From Rivularia sp. PCC 7116 (GTDB taxonomy: Bacteria > Cyanobacteriota > Cyanobacteriia > Cyanobacteriales > Nostocaceae): DNA of 64,000 nt. Under the pieces are notes generated by a model that saw only the letters and a program-made list of their open reading frames with translations, was not told the DNA's origin and made no database searches. How positions within the stretch are numbered: the stretch's first letter is position 1; each line of letters begins with the position of its first letter. Made by a program: the position numbers and the translations under genes. The stretch spans positions 6,605,001 through 6,669,000 of the forward strand of contig NC_019678.1 in NCBI RefSeq assembly GCF_000316665.1. Reading direction: 5' to 3'. This document shows positions 27,392 to 36,240 of the stretch, in pieces.

Positions 27392-28543
27392 ATGACTAGC
27401 ATCACAAATATTTCTCTTTTGAAAGACATCAGCCCTCAAATTACTTCTCAAAACTCATTCACTAGCTTCATCACATTCGGTGATAGTCTTGCAGATGTTG
27501 GTAACTTATTTATCACTACCCGCTCAATCAATCCAAATCCACCATCTCCACCTTATGCGGATGGAAGATTTTCCAACGGTGAACTCGTACCAGAAATAAT
27601 AGCGAAAGAATTAGGTTTATCGGCTTCTACTCCCTCCCTCGCTGGTGGAGATAACTATGCATTCGGAACAGCAGAAACTGGTTCTGGCTTTTCCGATGAA
27701 GGGCTACCCAATGTTGGAGAACAAATCAAAACATACTTAGATATAGATGCGCCTGCTGAAGGCGATCTTTTTTTTATCACAGCAGGTTCAAATAATTTCT
27801 TTCCCGATATAGATGAAGAAGTAATACCGGATAATATATCTACACCTGCAAGCGTATTAGAAGGATTAACCGAAAATATTACCACCTTAGCGGATGCTGG
27901 AGCAGAAAACTTCATTATCCCTAATATTGCACTTTTAGGTAGCCTTCCTTTTGCCAGGAATGAAGGAATTAGCGATGCTTTGAATACTGCATCAACTGAA
28001 TTTAATTCTTTGCTCGGCAATAAATTAGATGACCTTGAAAATGAGTTAGGAATCAATATTATTGAATTAGATGTTGCTAGTGAAATTGCTCAAATCCTAG
28101 CAAACCCAAGCGCTTTCGGTTTAACAAACGTTAGCGAGCCAGCTTTAAATACAGAAACTCTAAATGTCGTACCTAATCCCAACGAATATTTTTGGTGGGA
28201 TGAATTTCATGCGACAAGCGTTGTTTCGAGTTTAGTTGCTCAAAGTGTAATTGATGAGATTCCTAAAGATACAGTTGGATTCCGAGATACTAAAACTCCT
28301 GCTAATTTCCCTAGTGTTCAAAGTTTATCAATATCCTATAGTGACTATGAAACTAGTTACTCAATTGCTGACTCTGGAAAGGATACTAGTAATTATACAT
28401 TTAGCTTTGGGGCTGCAAACGAATACTTAAATAGCTTTGTTTTCGGTGAAAGCAGTGAAATACTCTGGTTTGCAGATGCCAAGCAAAAAAACATACCTGG
28501 AGATATTCAGAATACTCTATTCGCGACAGACAGTTACTTATAA
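27392..28543 (+). CDS. GDSL/SGNH-family hydrolase, probably extracellular
   Basis: A 383-aa SGNH hydrolase. Block I is FGDSLADVGN (29-38, nucleophile Ser32), block III is the AGSNNFF stretch (oxyanion Asn), and block V is WDEFHAT with the catalytic Asp and His. Such enzymes cleave lipid or other esters; cyanobacterial members are often secreted. The N-terminus has no signal peptide. A C-terminal extension of about 100 residues (PSVQSLSISYSDYETSYSIA onward) is not part of the catalytic fold and could be a secretion or sorting segment. The gene lies in the exoprotein cluster. Confidence 0.88.
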   Translation: MTSITNISLLKDISPQITSQNSFTSFITFGDSLADVGNLFITTRSINPNPPSPPYADGRFSNGELVPEIIAKELGLSASTPSLAGGDNYAFGTAETGSGFSDEGLPNVGEQIKTYLDIDAPAEGDLFFITAGSNNFFPDIDEEVIPDNISTPASVLEGLTENITTLADAGAENFIIPNIALLGSLPFARNEGISDALNTASTEFNSLLGNKLDDLENELGINIIELDVASEIAQILANPSAFGLTNVSEPALNTETLNVVPNPNEYFWWDEFHATSVVSSLVAQSVIDEIPKDTVGFRDTKTPANFPSVQSLSISYSDYETSYSIADSGKDTSNYTFSFGAANEYLNSFVFGESSEILWFADAKQKNIPGDIQNTLFATDSYL

Positions 28544-29338
28544 CTCTCAACTTGAAGCATTCAAAATTATTCTCATTAAATTTCAAGTTTCATAACTATA
28601 TCAATATTAGTACTTAGCAACATTTTTCTAGGTACTTTTTCATATTATTATAAATAATTAAAAGTTCTTTCTATTTATCTGAATATAAAATATTTTAAAA
28701 TAATTTTATAAATTATTTACTGATACTTCATCAACTCAAATTATCAGTTTAGCAGTAATCTATACTAATGATTATAAATATTTTGTCACAACGACTACAA
28801 ACATTACAATAATCGCTAAAAATCAACATATTATTGCTTTATATCTCCTAACTAAAAAAAATATTTTTATATATTGCTTAAAAAGTAACGACACTTGCTA
28901 GATTATCGCGAAACTAAAAACTACTATAATTTAGATTCTATAGAAAATGTTAACAGCTAAGGGTAATCCAGTATATGTACCTAAGTAAAAGTAGGAATAG
29001 TCAAACTAATCCTACATAAAAAAAGCCCTCAGAAAAATTACCATTAACTGCAAAAAAATCCCTTACAGTCCTGCAATTCATCTATCAGGATTTTAGCTAA
29101 ACAAATCAAATAAGTATGTTTACCAAAAAACAAATTAGTAATTAATTCAAAATTGGTTCGTAATTCCATATTAGTAAGTTGTATTTGTTTTTTATTCATC
29201 ACTTGATGTTATTCAAAATTCATATTTTTCATTTCCCTCTTGCTTCTAGTCGGCAATAATATCTAAATCTAAACTGGGTGCCAGCATCTACTGATTTCAA
29301 TTATGTTCCGCTACATATTCCTTTATTGAGCAGTAAAA
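28544..29338. other. AT-rich spacer, no gene seen
   Basis: About 800 bp of very AT-rich sequence between the GDSL and CAP-domain genes, without a credible open frame. It presumably includes the promoter of the CAP-domain gene, but no box could be fixed. No strong hairpin was noticed. Confidence 0.5.
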
Positions 29339-31216
29339 ATGGCAAATCCAAATGCAAAAGAGCAGTACATGCTCGAATTGATTAATCGAATCCGAACTAA
29401 TCCGGAGGCTGAATACGATTTATTAGTTGATTCTAGTAATGAAGATATTAAAAGCGCTTTAAGTTATTTCAATGTCAATTTAGATGTATTGAAATCTCAA
29501 TGGAATCAACTCCAAGCCTCACAGCCAGTAGCTTGGTCAAATAAACTACATGAGTCTGCTGTTACTCACAGCAAGTTGATGATTGAGGAAGATAAACAAT
29601 CACACAATTTACCTAATGAACCGAAATTAGGCGATCGCATTCGTAATACTGGTTATGAATTTACAACCATAGCAGAAAATATTTACGCTTACGGAAGTTC
29701 GGTATTTGAAAGTCATGCGGCTTTTGCTATCGACTGGGGGAACAGTACTAACGGAATCCAAAGTCCTCCCGCACACCGTAATGCTATTATGTCTAACCGC
29801 TTTCGAGAAGTTGGGATAGGTATTTTACCGGAAAATAATAGTAGTACGAAAGTTGGCTCTGTTGTCACAACTCAACATTTTGCGAATAGTAAAAATCTAA
29901 CAGCAAACGATAGATCCTGGCTGCTCGGTACAGCATTTCGTGATGTCGATAACAATGACTTCTACAGTATTGGTGAAGGTTTAGACAATATTATTTTAAA
30001 TATTAGCGGTATTAGCAACCCAGATTTCAGTACTTCAATCGCAACTCAAGATGCTGGTGGATATCAAACTTTATTATCTCCTGGAGAATATCAGGTAGAA
30101 TTTATCCGGGATAACAAAAATATCAAGACAGAGAAAGTCACTGTAAACGACGAAAACGTCAAGCTAGACTTAATGATAGACGGTAAAACATATCAACTAG
30201 ATGACGGCAAGCGAGATGCACACTATAATCCAGGTAGCGGGGATGCAATAGTATTTAATGCTTACACCGCCGATGCTAAATATCAAACTATTGATTTTAT
30301 CTCAGTAGGTTTATCTAACTTAGGCAACCCATCAAAAGTTTTTCTCTATCAAGACAGAGATAACGACAGACAGCCAGATAGCGACGAGAAAATCTTAGAA
30401 ATTGATACTAATATTTTAGATAAAGAGGATTTTGCTCATATCCCGATTCAACCTACAAAAGTAGAAAATACATTTTTCGTTGGAGCTTTATATGGAAGTC
30501 AAAACAACAATCCCACATGGGTTCCTGTAGATAATGACTCATCGGCACAGCAATCTTGGATAGCTGCAAATAAGGCCGGTAATTTAGACCTAAATAACTT
30601 TTCCACTTCTCTATTAACAGGAAAAAATTGGCTCTTACGTGCTAGTTCATCAGATAGCACTATATCAGAACAGCCTATTTCACCTGGCATTTCTGTAAAC
30701 AGCGGCAAATCAGAACCTATCGGCACAAACTTACAAAAGAGTAATAACATCGAGCTAATCGATTTAACGAATCAAATTAGTACGGTAAAAGCTTCCGTTG
30801 AAGTTACCCGTGATGCAGACTACGACAACCTCATTGGTTTTTATGCAGTGAATAATGCTAGCGGTGGAATTGAAGTCAATGATGAAATAATAAATCCTGG
30901 TGATTCTAGATACAAACAAGCAGCCCTAGAAAACCGAATAACGAGTCTGGAATTATTACATACTGATAAACGAGGAGAATTCAACGGAACATTTGCAGGT
31001 GGAACTATATTTGCTCCTTTCATTATCGCCGATGGTGATTTATCTGATGCTCTTAGCAACAATGCAGAAGTTTACTTTGCATATCAAGGTGCAAACAGCG
31101 ACAATTTCGATCATATTCGATTAATAGATGACAACAAATTTGGTTTTGAAGATTTAGCTGGAGGTGGAGACAAAGACTATAACGATTTGATTGTCACAAT
31201 AGATTTTACCGTCTAA
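29339..31216 (+). CDS. CAP-domain protein with C-terminal DUF4114, putative exoprotein
   Basis: The 625-aa protein starts with a CAP/SCP (PR-1-like) domain: YMLELINRIRTNPEAEYDLL, H77 in ESAVTHSKLM, the AENIYAYGS block and PAHRNAIMSNRFREVGIG (145-161). A short SdrD-like segment follows (GTAFRDVDNNDFYSIGEGLD). The last 150 residues are a DUF4114 module with FGFEDLAGGGDKDYNDLIV near the end; the Asp-rich turn probably binds calcium. No signal peptide is visible, so a C-terminal export signal is likely. Bacterial CAP proteins are secreted; their biochemical role is poorly known. Confidence 0.88.
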   Translation: MANPNAKEQYMLELINRIRTNPEAEYDLLVDSSNEDIKSALSYFNVNLDVLKSQWNQLQASQPVAWSNKLHESAVTHSKLMIEEDKQSHNLPNEPKLGDRIRNTGYEFTTIAENIYAYGSSVFESHAAFAIDWGNSTNGIQSPPAHRNAIMSNRFREVGIGILPENNSSTKVGSVVTTQHFANSKNLTANDRSWLLGTAFRDVDNNDFYSIGEGLDNIILNISGISNPDFSTSIATQDAGGYQTLLSPGEYQVEFIRDNKNIKTEKVTVNDENVKLDLMIDGKTYQLDDGKRDAHYNPGSGDAIVFNAYTADAKYQTIDFISVGLSNLGNPSKVFLYQDRDNDRQPDSDEKILEIDTNILDKEDFAHIPIQPTKVENTFFVGALYGSQNNNPTWVPVDNDSSAQQSWIAANKAGNLDLNNFSTSLLTGKNWLLRASSSDSTISEQPISPGISVNSGKSEPIGTNLQKSNNIELIDLTNQISTVKASVEVTRDADYDNLIGFYAVNNASGGIEVNDEIINPGDSRYKQAALENRITSLELLHTDKRGEFNGTFAGGTIFAPFIIADGDLSDALSNNAEVYFAYQGANSDNFDHIRLIDDNKFGFEDLAGGGDKDYNDLIVTIDFTV

Positions 31217-31300
31217 AAATAAATCTCATCTAATAATAGATAGGACTCACACAACTGGCACAAGTAGTGGCATACTTGCTTGGAAATATTGCTTAATAGC

Positions 31301-31314
31301 TGAACAGTTGTTCA
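31301..31314. promoter_or_regulatory. SmtB/ArsR-type operator (TGAACA-GT-TGTTCA)
   Basis: A perfect 6-2-6 inverted repeat, tgaacagttgttca, 100 bp before the repressor ATG. It matches the SmtB/ZiaR-type operator half-site TGAACA. Binding by the adjacent zinc-sensing repressor, giving autoregulation, is the expected role. Confidence 0.85.
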
Positions 31315-31413
31315 GTTTTGGCTACAATGATAATCAATATTACTATTTATAGTTAAACTATTCTTCCAAGATAGTAAAGAGATATGCTCTGTCTTGTATA
31401 AATACCTTCTCCC

Positions 31414-31812
31414 ATGCCTAAATCTAAACCAAAACAGCAACTATCAAAACTTGATTCACCGTGGACTTGTGAGTCTACTGAAGTGCATATCAACACCGTT
31501 CGCCAAGTACAGCTAGAAATCATACCTACAGAAAAAGCACAGCAGATGGCTGATTTTTTCGGAACTTTAGCCGACCCGCACCGTTTGCGCCTGCTGTCGG
31601 CTTTAGCGAAACAAGAGTTGTGCGTTTGTGATTTAGCCGCATCTGTAAAGATGAGTGAATCTGCTGTCTCTCATCAACTGCGAATCTTACGTACTATGCG
31701 TCTGGTAAAATATCGCCGCGAAGGACGCAATGTTTATTACAGCTTGGCAGATAGTCACGTTACTAATGTATACCGTGAAGTGGCTTCTCACATTGACGAG
31801 GCAGAAGTTTGA
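31414..31812 (+). CDS. ziaR: zinc-responsive ArsR/SmtB-family repressor (ZiaR/SmtB type)
   Basis: A 132-aa winged-helix repressor. The C-terminal helix keeps the alpha5 zinc site exactly: D113, H115, H126 and E129 have the same spacing as D104, H106, H117 and E120 of SmtB. The alpha3 region has ELCVCDL (C70, C72) and the N-terminal arm has C19 and H25, so the second (alpha3N) site used by ZiaR-type sensors may also be present. The recognition helix is SESAVSHQLRILR. Zinc release from the operators would de-repress this gene and the adjacent ATPase. The symbol is by family and context. Confidence 0.92.
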   Translation: MPKSKPKQQLSKLDSPWTCESTEVHINTVRQVQLEIIPTEKAQQMADFFGTLADPHRLRLLSALAKQELCVCDLAASVKMSESAVSHQLRILRTMRLVKYRREGRNVYYSLADSHVTNVYREVASHIDEAEV

Positions 31813-31863
31813 TTTTGAGTAATTATTAAAACTTGTACAAATAACATTACTTTCGATAATATA

Positions 31864-31877
31864 TGAATACATGTTCA
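31864..31877. promoter_or_regulatory. second SmtB-type operator before the ATPase
   Basis: tgaatacatgttca matches the 6-2-6 pattern TGAACA-nn-TGTTCA with one change in the left half. It lies in the 100-bp gap between repressor and ATPase, 36 bp before the ATPase ATG, so the ATPase may have its own zinc-controlled promoter. Confidence 0.65.
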
Positions 31878-31912
31878 CATGTACAATAATTCATGTATTG
31901 GAGTGGAAAATA

Positions 31913-33844
31913 ATGACATCGAACAAGTCAACGCATTCTGATTGCTGTGGACGCGATGGCGGTCACAGTCATTATGGAGAATTCAGCCTGAAGAATGAAA
32001 TTGTACCTGTTGCACTGTCGATGATTTTGTTTGTGATAGGTTTGATTTTCTATGAAGATTTGCACAACACTCGCTTTTTTTTAGGTGAGTACTTGGTTTT
32101 TGTCCCCGCTTATCTCATAAGTGGTTGGGCTGTTTTGACCGCAGCCGGACGTAATATACTGCGGGGTAAAATATTCGATGAAAACTTCCTGATGACAGTC
32201 GCCACATTAGGAGCAATCGCCATTCATCAAATTCCCGAAGCTGTAGCGGTGATGTTATTTTTCCAAGTTGGAGAGCTTTTCCAAGATTTTTCAGTAAGTC
32301 GCTCTCGCTCTTCGATAAAATCGCTTTTAGAAGTACGTCCAGACTCAGCCAATCTCAAAGTAGATGGTGAAATGAAACCAGTTTCCCCCAAAAGCGTCCA
32401 AGTTGGTAACATAATTGTCGTCAAACCGGGCGAGAAAATTCCTTTAGACGGCGAAATTACAGAGGGTGCTTCGCAAGTAGACACTTCTCCATTAACTGGA
32501 GAATCCGTACCGCGAACCGTTCAAGTTGGAGAAACTGTTTTAGCAGGAACGATAAATAAATCCGGTGTTTTAACCGTTCGAGTCAGCAAGTTATTTGAAG
32601 AATCTTCGATTTCCAAAATTCTATATTTAGTAGAAAACGCTAGTAGCAAAAAAGCGACTACTGAGAAATTTATTACCCGCTTCGCTCGCTATTATACTCC
32701 AGTAGTTGTTTTCTTCTCTTTAGCAGTAGCAATATTACCACCACTATTTGTACCAGGTGAAACTTCAGCAGAATGGGTCTATCGTGCTTTGGTGTTGTTA
32801 GTAATTTCATGTCCTTGTGGTTTAGTAATTAGTATTCCCCTGGGCTATTTCGGTGGTGTTGGAGGTGCTGCGAAAAGAGGTATTCTAGTCAAAGGTTCAA
32901 CATTTCTCGATACTCTTACAGATGTTCAAACAGTTGTATTTGATAAAACTGGAACTTTAACCAAAGGAGTTTTTAATGTCACTCAAATAGTTCCGAAAAA
33001 CGGTTGTAGTGAAACAGAATTATTACATCTAGCAGCAAAAGTTGAATCACAATCTAATCATCCAGTAGCAAAATCAATTTTATCTGCATACGGTGAATCG
33101 GTTGAAACTTCAGATGTGAAAGATTATCGGGAAATTGCCGGACATGGCATTCAAGCTAGAGTCGGGAATTCAATTGTTATTGTAGGGAATTCTCGTTTGC
33201 TACTTCGAGAGAATATTGAGCATGATGTATGTGACGTTGAGGGAACGATAGTACATGTAGCTGTAGATGGGGTTTACAGGGGAAGAATTACTATCGCTGA
33301 TGAACTCAAAGACGATGCAGTTGAAGCGATTCGGAATTTAAAGAATGCTGGTGTGGAACAAATTGTTATGCTTACCGGAGATAATCAAACCGTTGCTCAA
33401 ATCATTGCTCGACAGTTAAATTTAGACTCTTATCTTGCAGAGTTATTACCCGAAGATAAAGTAGAAGCCATAGAGACATATTTAGGTAAAGCTAGTAAAG
33501 GTAAGAAAGTAGTGTTTGTTGGTGATGGAATTAACGACGCACCCGTAATTGCTAGAGCCGATCTAGGTATGGCAATGGGAGGATTGGGTTCGGATGCAGC
33601 CATTGAAACAGCGGATGTGGTACTGATGACAGATGCTCCTTCTAAGATTGCTGAAGCGATTCAAGTTGGTAAAAAGACTCACAAAATTGTTTGGCAAAAT
33701 ATCGTTTTGGCTATGGGAGTCAAAGGCTTATTTATTATCTTAGGAATATTTGGTATTGCAACTTTATGGGAAGCGGTATTTGCAGATGTGGGGGTAGCTC
33801 TGTTGGCAATTTTGAATGCAGGTAGGATTTTGAAAGTTAATTGA
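31913..33844 (+). CDS. ziaA: zinc-exporting P1B-type ATPase
   Basis: This 643-aa heavy-metal P-type ATPase has the CPC-x4-S-x-P motif (SCPCGLVISIP) of the P1B-2 Zn/Cd/Pb group, the phosphorylation site DKTGTLT, SNHPVA, TGDNQT and GDGINDAP, and an Asp in the last membrane helix (FADVGVALLAILNAGRIL). The N-terminus lacks a CxxC ferredoxin-like metal domain and instead has a short Cys/His stretch (SDCCGRDGGHSHYGEF). I start at ATG 31913, which has that metal-binding tail; a 14-codon extension (to 31871) would cross the operator. Transported ion is inferred from motifs and the SmtB-type neighbour. Confidence 0.92.
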   Translation: MTSNKSTHSDCCGRDGGHSHYGEFSLKNEIVPVALSMILFVIGLIFYEDLHNTRFFLGEYLVFVPAYLISGWAVLTAAGRNILRGKIFDENFLMTVATLGAIAIHQIPEAVAVMLFFQVGELFQDFSVSRSRSSIKSLLEVRPDSANLKVDGEMKPVSPKSVQVGNIIVVKPGEKIPLDGEITEGASQVDTSPLTGESVPRTVQVGETVLAGTINKSGVLTVRVSKLFEESSISKILYLVENASSKKATTEKFITRFARYYTPVVVFFSLAVAILPPLFVPGETSAEWVYRALVLLVISCPCGLVISIPLGYFGGVGGAAKRGILVKGSTFLDTLTDVQTVVFDKTGTLTKGVFNVTQIVPKNGCSETELLHLAAKVESQSNHPVAKSILSAYGESVETSDVKDYREIAGHGIQARVGNSIVIVGNSRLLLRENIEHDVCDVEGTIVHVAVDGVYRGRITIADELKDDAVEAIRNLKNAGVEQIVMLTGDNQTVAQIIARQLNLDSYLAELLPEDKVEAIETYLGKASKGKKVVFVGDGINDAPVIARADLGMAMGGLGSDAAIETADVVLMTDAPSKIAEAIQVGKKTHKIVWQNIVLAMGVKGLFIILGIFGIATLWEAVFADVGVALLAILNAGRILKVN

Positions 33845-34054
33845 ATAAATAGATACAAATCAAAAAAATAACATTGCTGAATCCAGCGATGTCAGTAAAG
33901 CGTAACCTTATGGTCACATTACATTTACCTTTTCGGATGACGTCGAGATGTAGCATTACTACGCCTCTAACAATATAAAACGCAATTTCATATTTAAATT
34001 CAGCAACGCCGAACAACAGTGTAATTAAAGGAGACAAATGTAACAAGTAGTTAA

Positions 34055-34369
34055 TATAAATTCGGTAATGGTGGTACTGATAAGGCAACAGCTACAATTA
34101 CCATCAATGGCGTTAACGATGTACCAGTTATTGACAATATTATTGCCAATCAAACAGCTTCAGAAAATGTCGCCTTTAATTTTACCATTCCAGGAAATAC
34201 ATTTTCCGATGTTGATAAGGGAGATAATCTTACCTACACCGCAACTTTAGAAGATGGAGTTGACCATATTCGCTTACTCTCCGATAACACCTTTGGTTTT
34301 GAAGATTTACCCAACGGTGGAGACTCAGACTATAACGACATGATTGTCAAGATAAGTTTTAGCATTTAA
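34055..34369 (+). pseudogene. remnant of a cadherin-like/DUF4114 exoprotein
   Basis: An open stretch from just after a TAA to the stop at 34369 has no start codon but clear homology. KATATITINGVNDVPVIDNI is a VCBS/cadherin-like repeat end (I-T-I-N-G-V-N-D-x-P), and FSDVDKGDNLTYTATLEDGV begins the next repeat. The text then jumps straight into the DUF4114 ending VDHIRLLSDNTFGFEDLPNG and DYNDMIVKISFSI. The repeat is cut short at the junction, so there is both a 5' loss and an internal deletion. It lies 210 bp after ziaA on the same strand. Confidence 0.75.
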
Positions 34370-35246
34370 AAACTTACAACCTGCTTGCCTTAGTCTAGAA
34401 ATCATAATGTGGTGGAATAGCAATATTTCACCACATTGAACGTTAAGCGTCGGATTTGTTTGAGGAGGTAAAGCTAATTCAATCATCGCAATTAGAACGG
34501 ATGTATTCATACGTGAACTATTACCACTATTTATTTTCACTAAATTATCAGACTAACTTCTTAATAATCCGACTATTTACTTGATATATATCAGAATAAA
34601 TACTGATAACTTCAACTATCTAAAGACGACTCAAAGTTATTATAGGGATATAAGCAAAAAATGAACTAAGCTGCGGAAGCATTTAACTTATATATTTATT
34701 TGGCATTGACTAATGGCTACAACTGTTGTCCCTTCTTCCCTCTTCCTTCTTCCTTCTGCCAAGAGTATTGTGCATGTTTAATGCAAAACAGCTTAGCAGT
34801 GACTATAATAACTATCAAGTTCGTTATGTCAAGGTAAAATTTACGGTTTTTATTATTTTAATTCATTGTTTAATTGATCGTGAGTGCAGGTTGCTAAACC
34901 TGCTTTTATTTGCAATAAAGTTAAAAAACATATATCAACTTTTAACAACGGTTAAACTATTAAATATATTAGCTTTTAGACAATTGCTGTCAAAATACTT
35001 ACTTATGTATTGTTTATACCCTTGGCAAATATAGGATTTTTTCATTACTATATTTTTCAGTAATTACCCGAATGGCATATGTTTCCAAATCTAGGTATTA
35101 ATAACATTCAGCAGTCAAGAGTAAAATTAAGCAAATAATGTTGTCATTCATCTTTTATTAACCTTAATTTAGCCTGTTAATAACTTCATGGACATACTTT
35201 GATTGAAGCAATTTATGACAGGGGCAACCCGAATGATACTGATATT
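34370..35246. other. spacer with possible orphan terminator
   Basis: No credible gene before the PPIase; frames at 34068, 34325 and 34726 look spurious. A C/T-rich tract (cccttcttccctcttccttc, 34731-34750) and a strong hairpin at 34886-34911 are the only structures noticed. Confidence 0.5.
34886..34911 (+). terminator. orphan rho-independent-like terminator
   Basis: gcaggtt-gcta-aacctgc gives a perfect 7-bp stem followed by ttttattt. No plus-strand gene ends near it, so it may end a non-coding transcript starting around 34.6-34.8 kb. Confidence 0.6.
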
Positions 35247-36005
35247 ATGACCGCACTTTTACAAATCGGCGATCGCGCTATTAATGTTGATGAGATTCTT
35301 CCACTGCTCAAGCAGTACGGAATGCTGCCTCAGCTACTAAGAGAAATAGTTATTGATGACGCGACTGCTTCTATTTCGCTCTCAGAAGAAGAAGTAACAG
35401 AAGCGTATAAACAATTTTATCAACAACAGCAGTTAGGAAATGAGGAACAATTACAAGCTTGGTTAAAATCCCGTGGCTTGGAACGAGAACAACTAGACTA
35501 CTTGGTCACTCGTACTCTTAAATTAGAAAAATTTAAACAAGATACTTGGGGAGCAAAGGTAGAGCCATATTTTCTTCAACGAAAGGAAAAGTTAGACAAA
35601 GTCATTTATTCGTTAATTCGCGTAAATGATATTGCTGTGGCTCAAGAATTATACTTCCGCGTTCAAGAAAATGAGCAGCCCTTCGCAGAATTAGCCCGCG
35701 AATATTCAAAAGGTCCGGAAGCCCAGACAGGTGGATTGATTGGTCCGGTAGAGTTAGGAGTGCCCCATCCAGTTTTAGCAAAAATGTTGCTCAAATCTCA
35801 ACCGGGGCAAGCATTACCCCCGACTCGTCTAGGAGATTGGATTTTAATAGTGCGGTTAGAACAATTTCTTCCGGCTCAGTTAGACGCAGCTACACATAAG
35901 CGACTGCTAAACGAGCAATTTGAAAGCTGGCTACAAGGAGAAATATCTTCTGCAATCAAAAACGGGCAGCTATCGGCAGACAAAGATGATTCTAGCGAGG
36001 GGTAA
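35247..36005 (+). CDS. parvulin-type peptidylprolyl isomerase linked to type I export
   Basis: A 252-aa PPIase of SurA/PrsA-like layout. The N-terminal helical half (ALLQIGDRAINVDEILPLLK onward) is followed by a parvulin core: VAQELYFRVQENEQPFAELA, AREYSKGPEAQTGGLIGPVE and MLLKSQPGQALPP. I start at ATG 35247; the frame extends upstream to a TTG at 35199 but those residues are not family-like. No signal peptide. It precedes the exporter and adaptor genes on the same strand, an arrangement found in cyanobacterial type I secretion loci, and may keep substrates foldable. Confidence 0.85.
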   Translation: MTALLQIGDRAINVDEILPLLKQYGMLPQLLREIVIDDATASISLSEEEVTEAYKQFYQQQQLGNEEQLQAWLKSRGLEREQLDYLVTRTLKLEKFKQDTWGAKVEPYFLQRKEKLDKVIYSLIRVNDIAVAQELYFRVQENEQPFAELAREYSKGPEAQTGGLIGPVELGVPHPVLAKMLLKSQPGQALPPTRLGDWILIVRLEQFLPAQLDAATHKRLLNEQFESWLQGEISSAIKNGQLSADKDDSSEG

Positions 36006-36240
36006 TTCTATTTTAGATTTTAAATTTTGGATTTTGGATTTGAATTTAAACAGTTTCAAATTAGAAATGTTTAACTATATTTATTTTTTATCCCATTGAA
36101 AAAATAAGCAAGCTATGCGATGTTTTATTGCCTGCATTTTTAGGTAAGCTCCTATACACAACCACAGCAAATAATCCCACACCCCAGATAGTTGCTCCCC
36201 AATACCGTAATGTCCTCAAAATTCAAAATCCAAAATAAAA
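36006..36240. repeat. TTTGGATTTT-type spacer repeats
   Basis: The spacer between PPIase and exporter contains ttttaaattttggattttgg at 36019-36038 and its inverted counterpart aaaattcaaaatccaaaata at 36218-36237. These opposed ends could fold the leader into a long hairpin. Such tracts are common dispersed repeats in filamentous cyanobacteria. Confidence 0.5.

Noticed and set aside
34726-35034. 102-codon frame before the secretion operon
   Set aside because: It spans a C/T-rich repeat and a terminator hairpin and does not read like protein.
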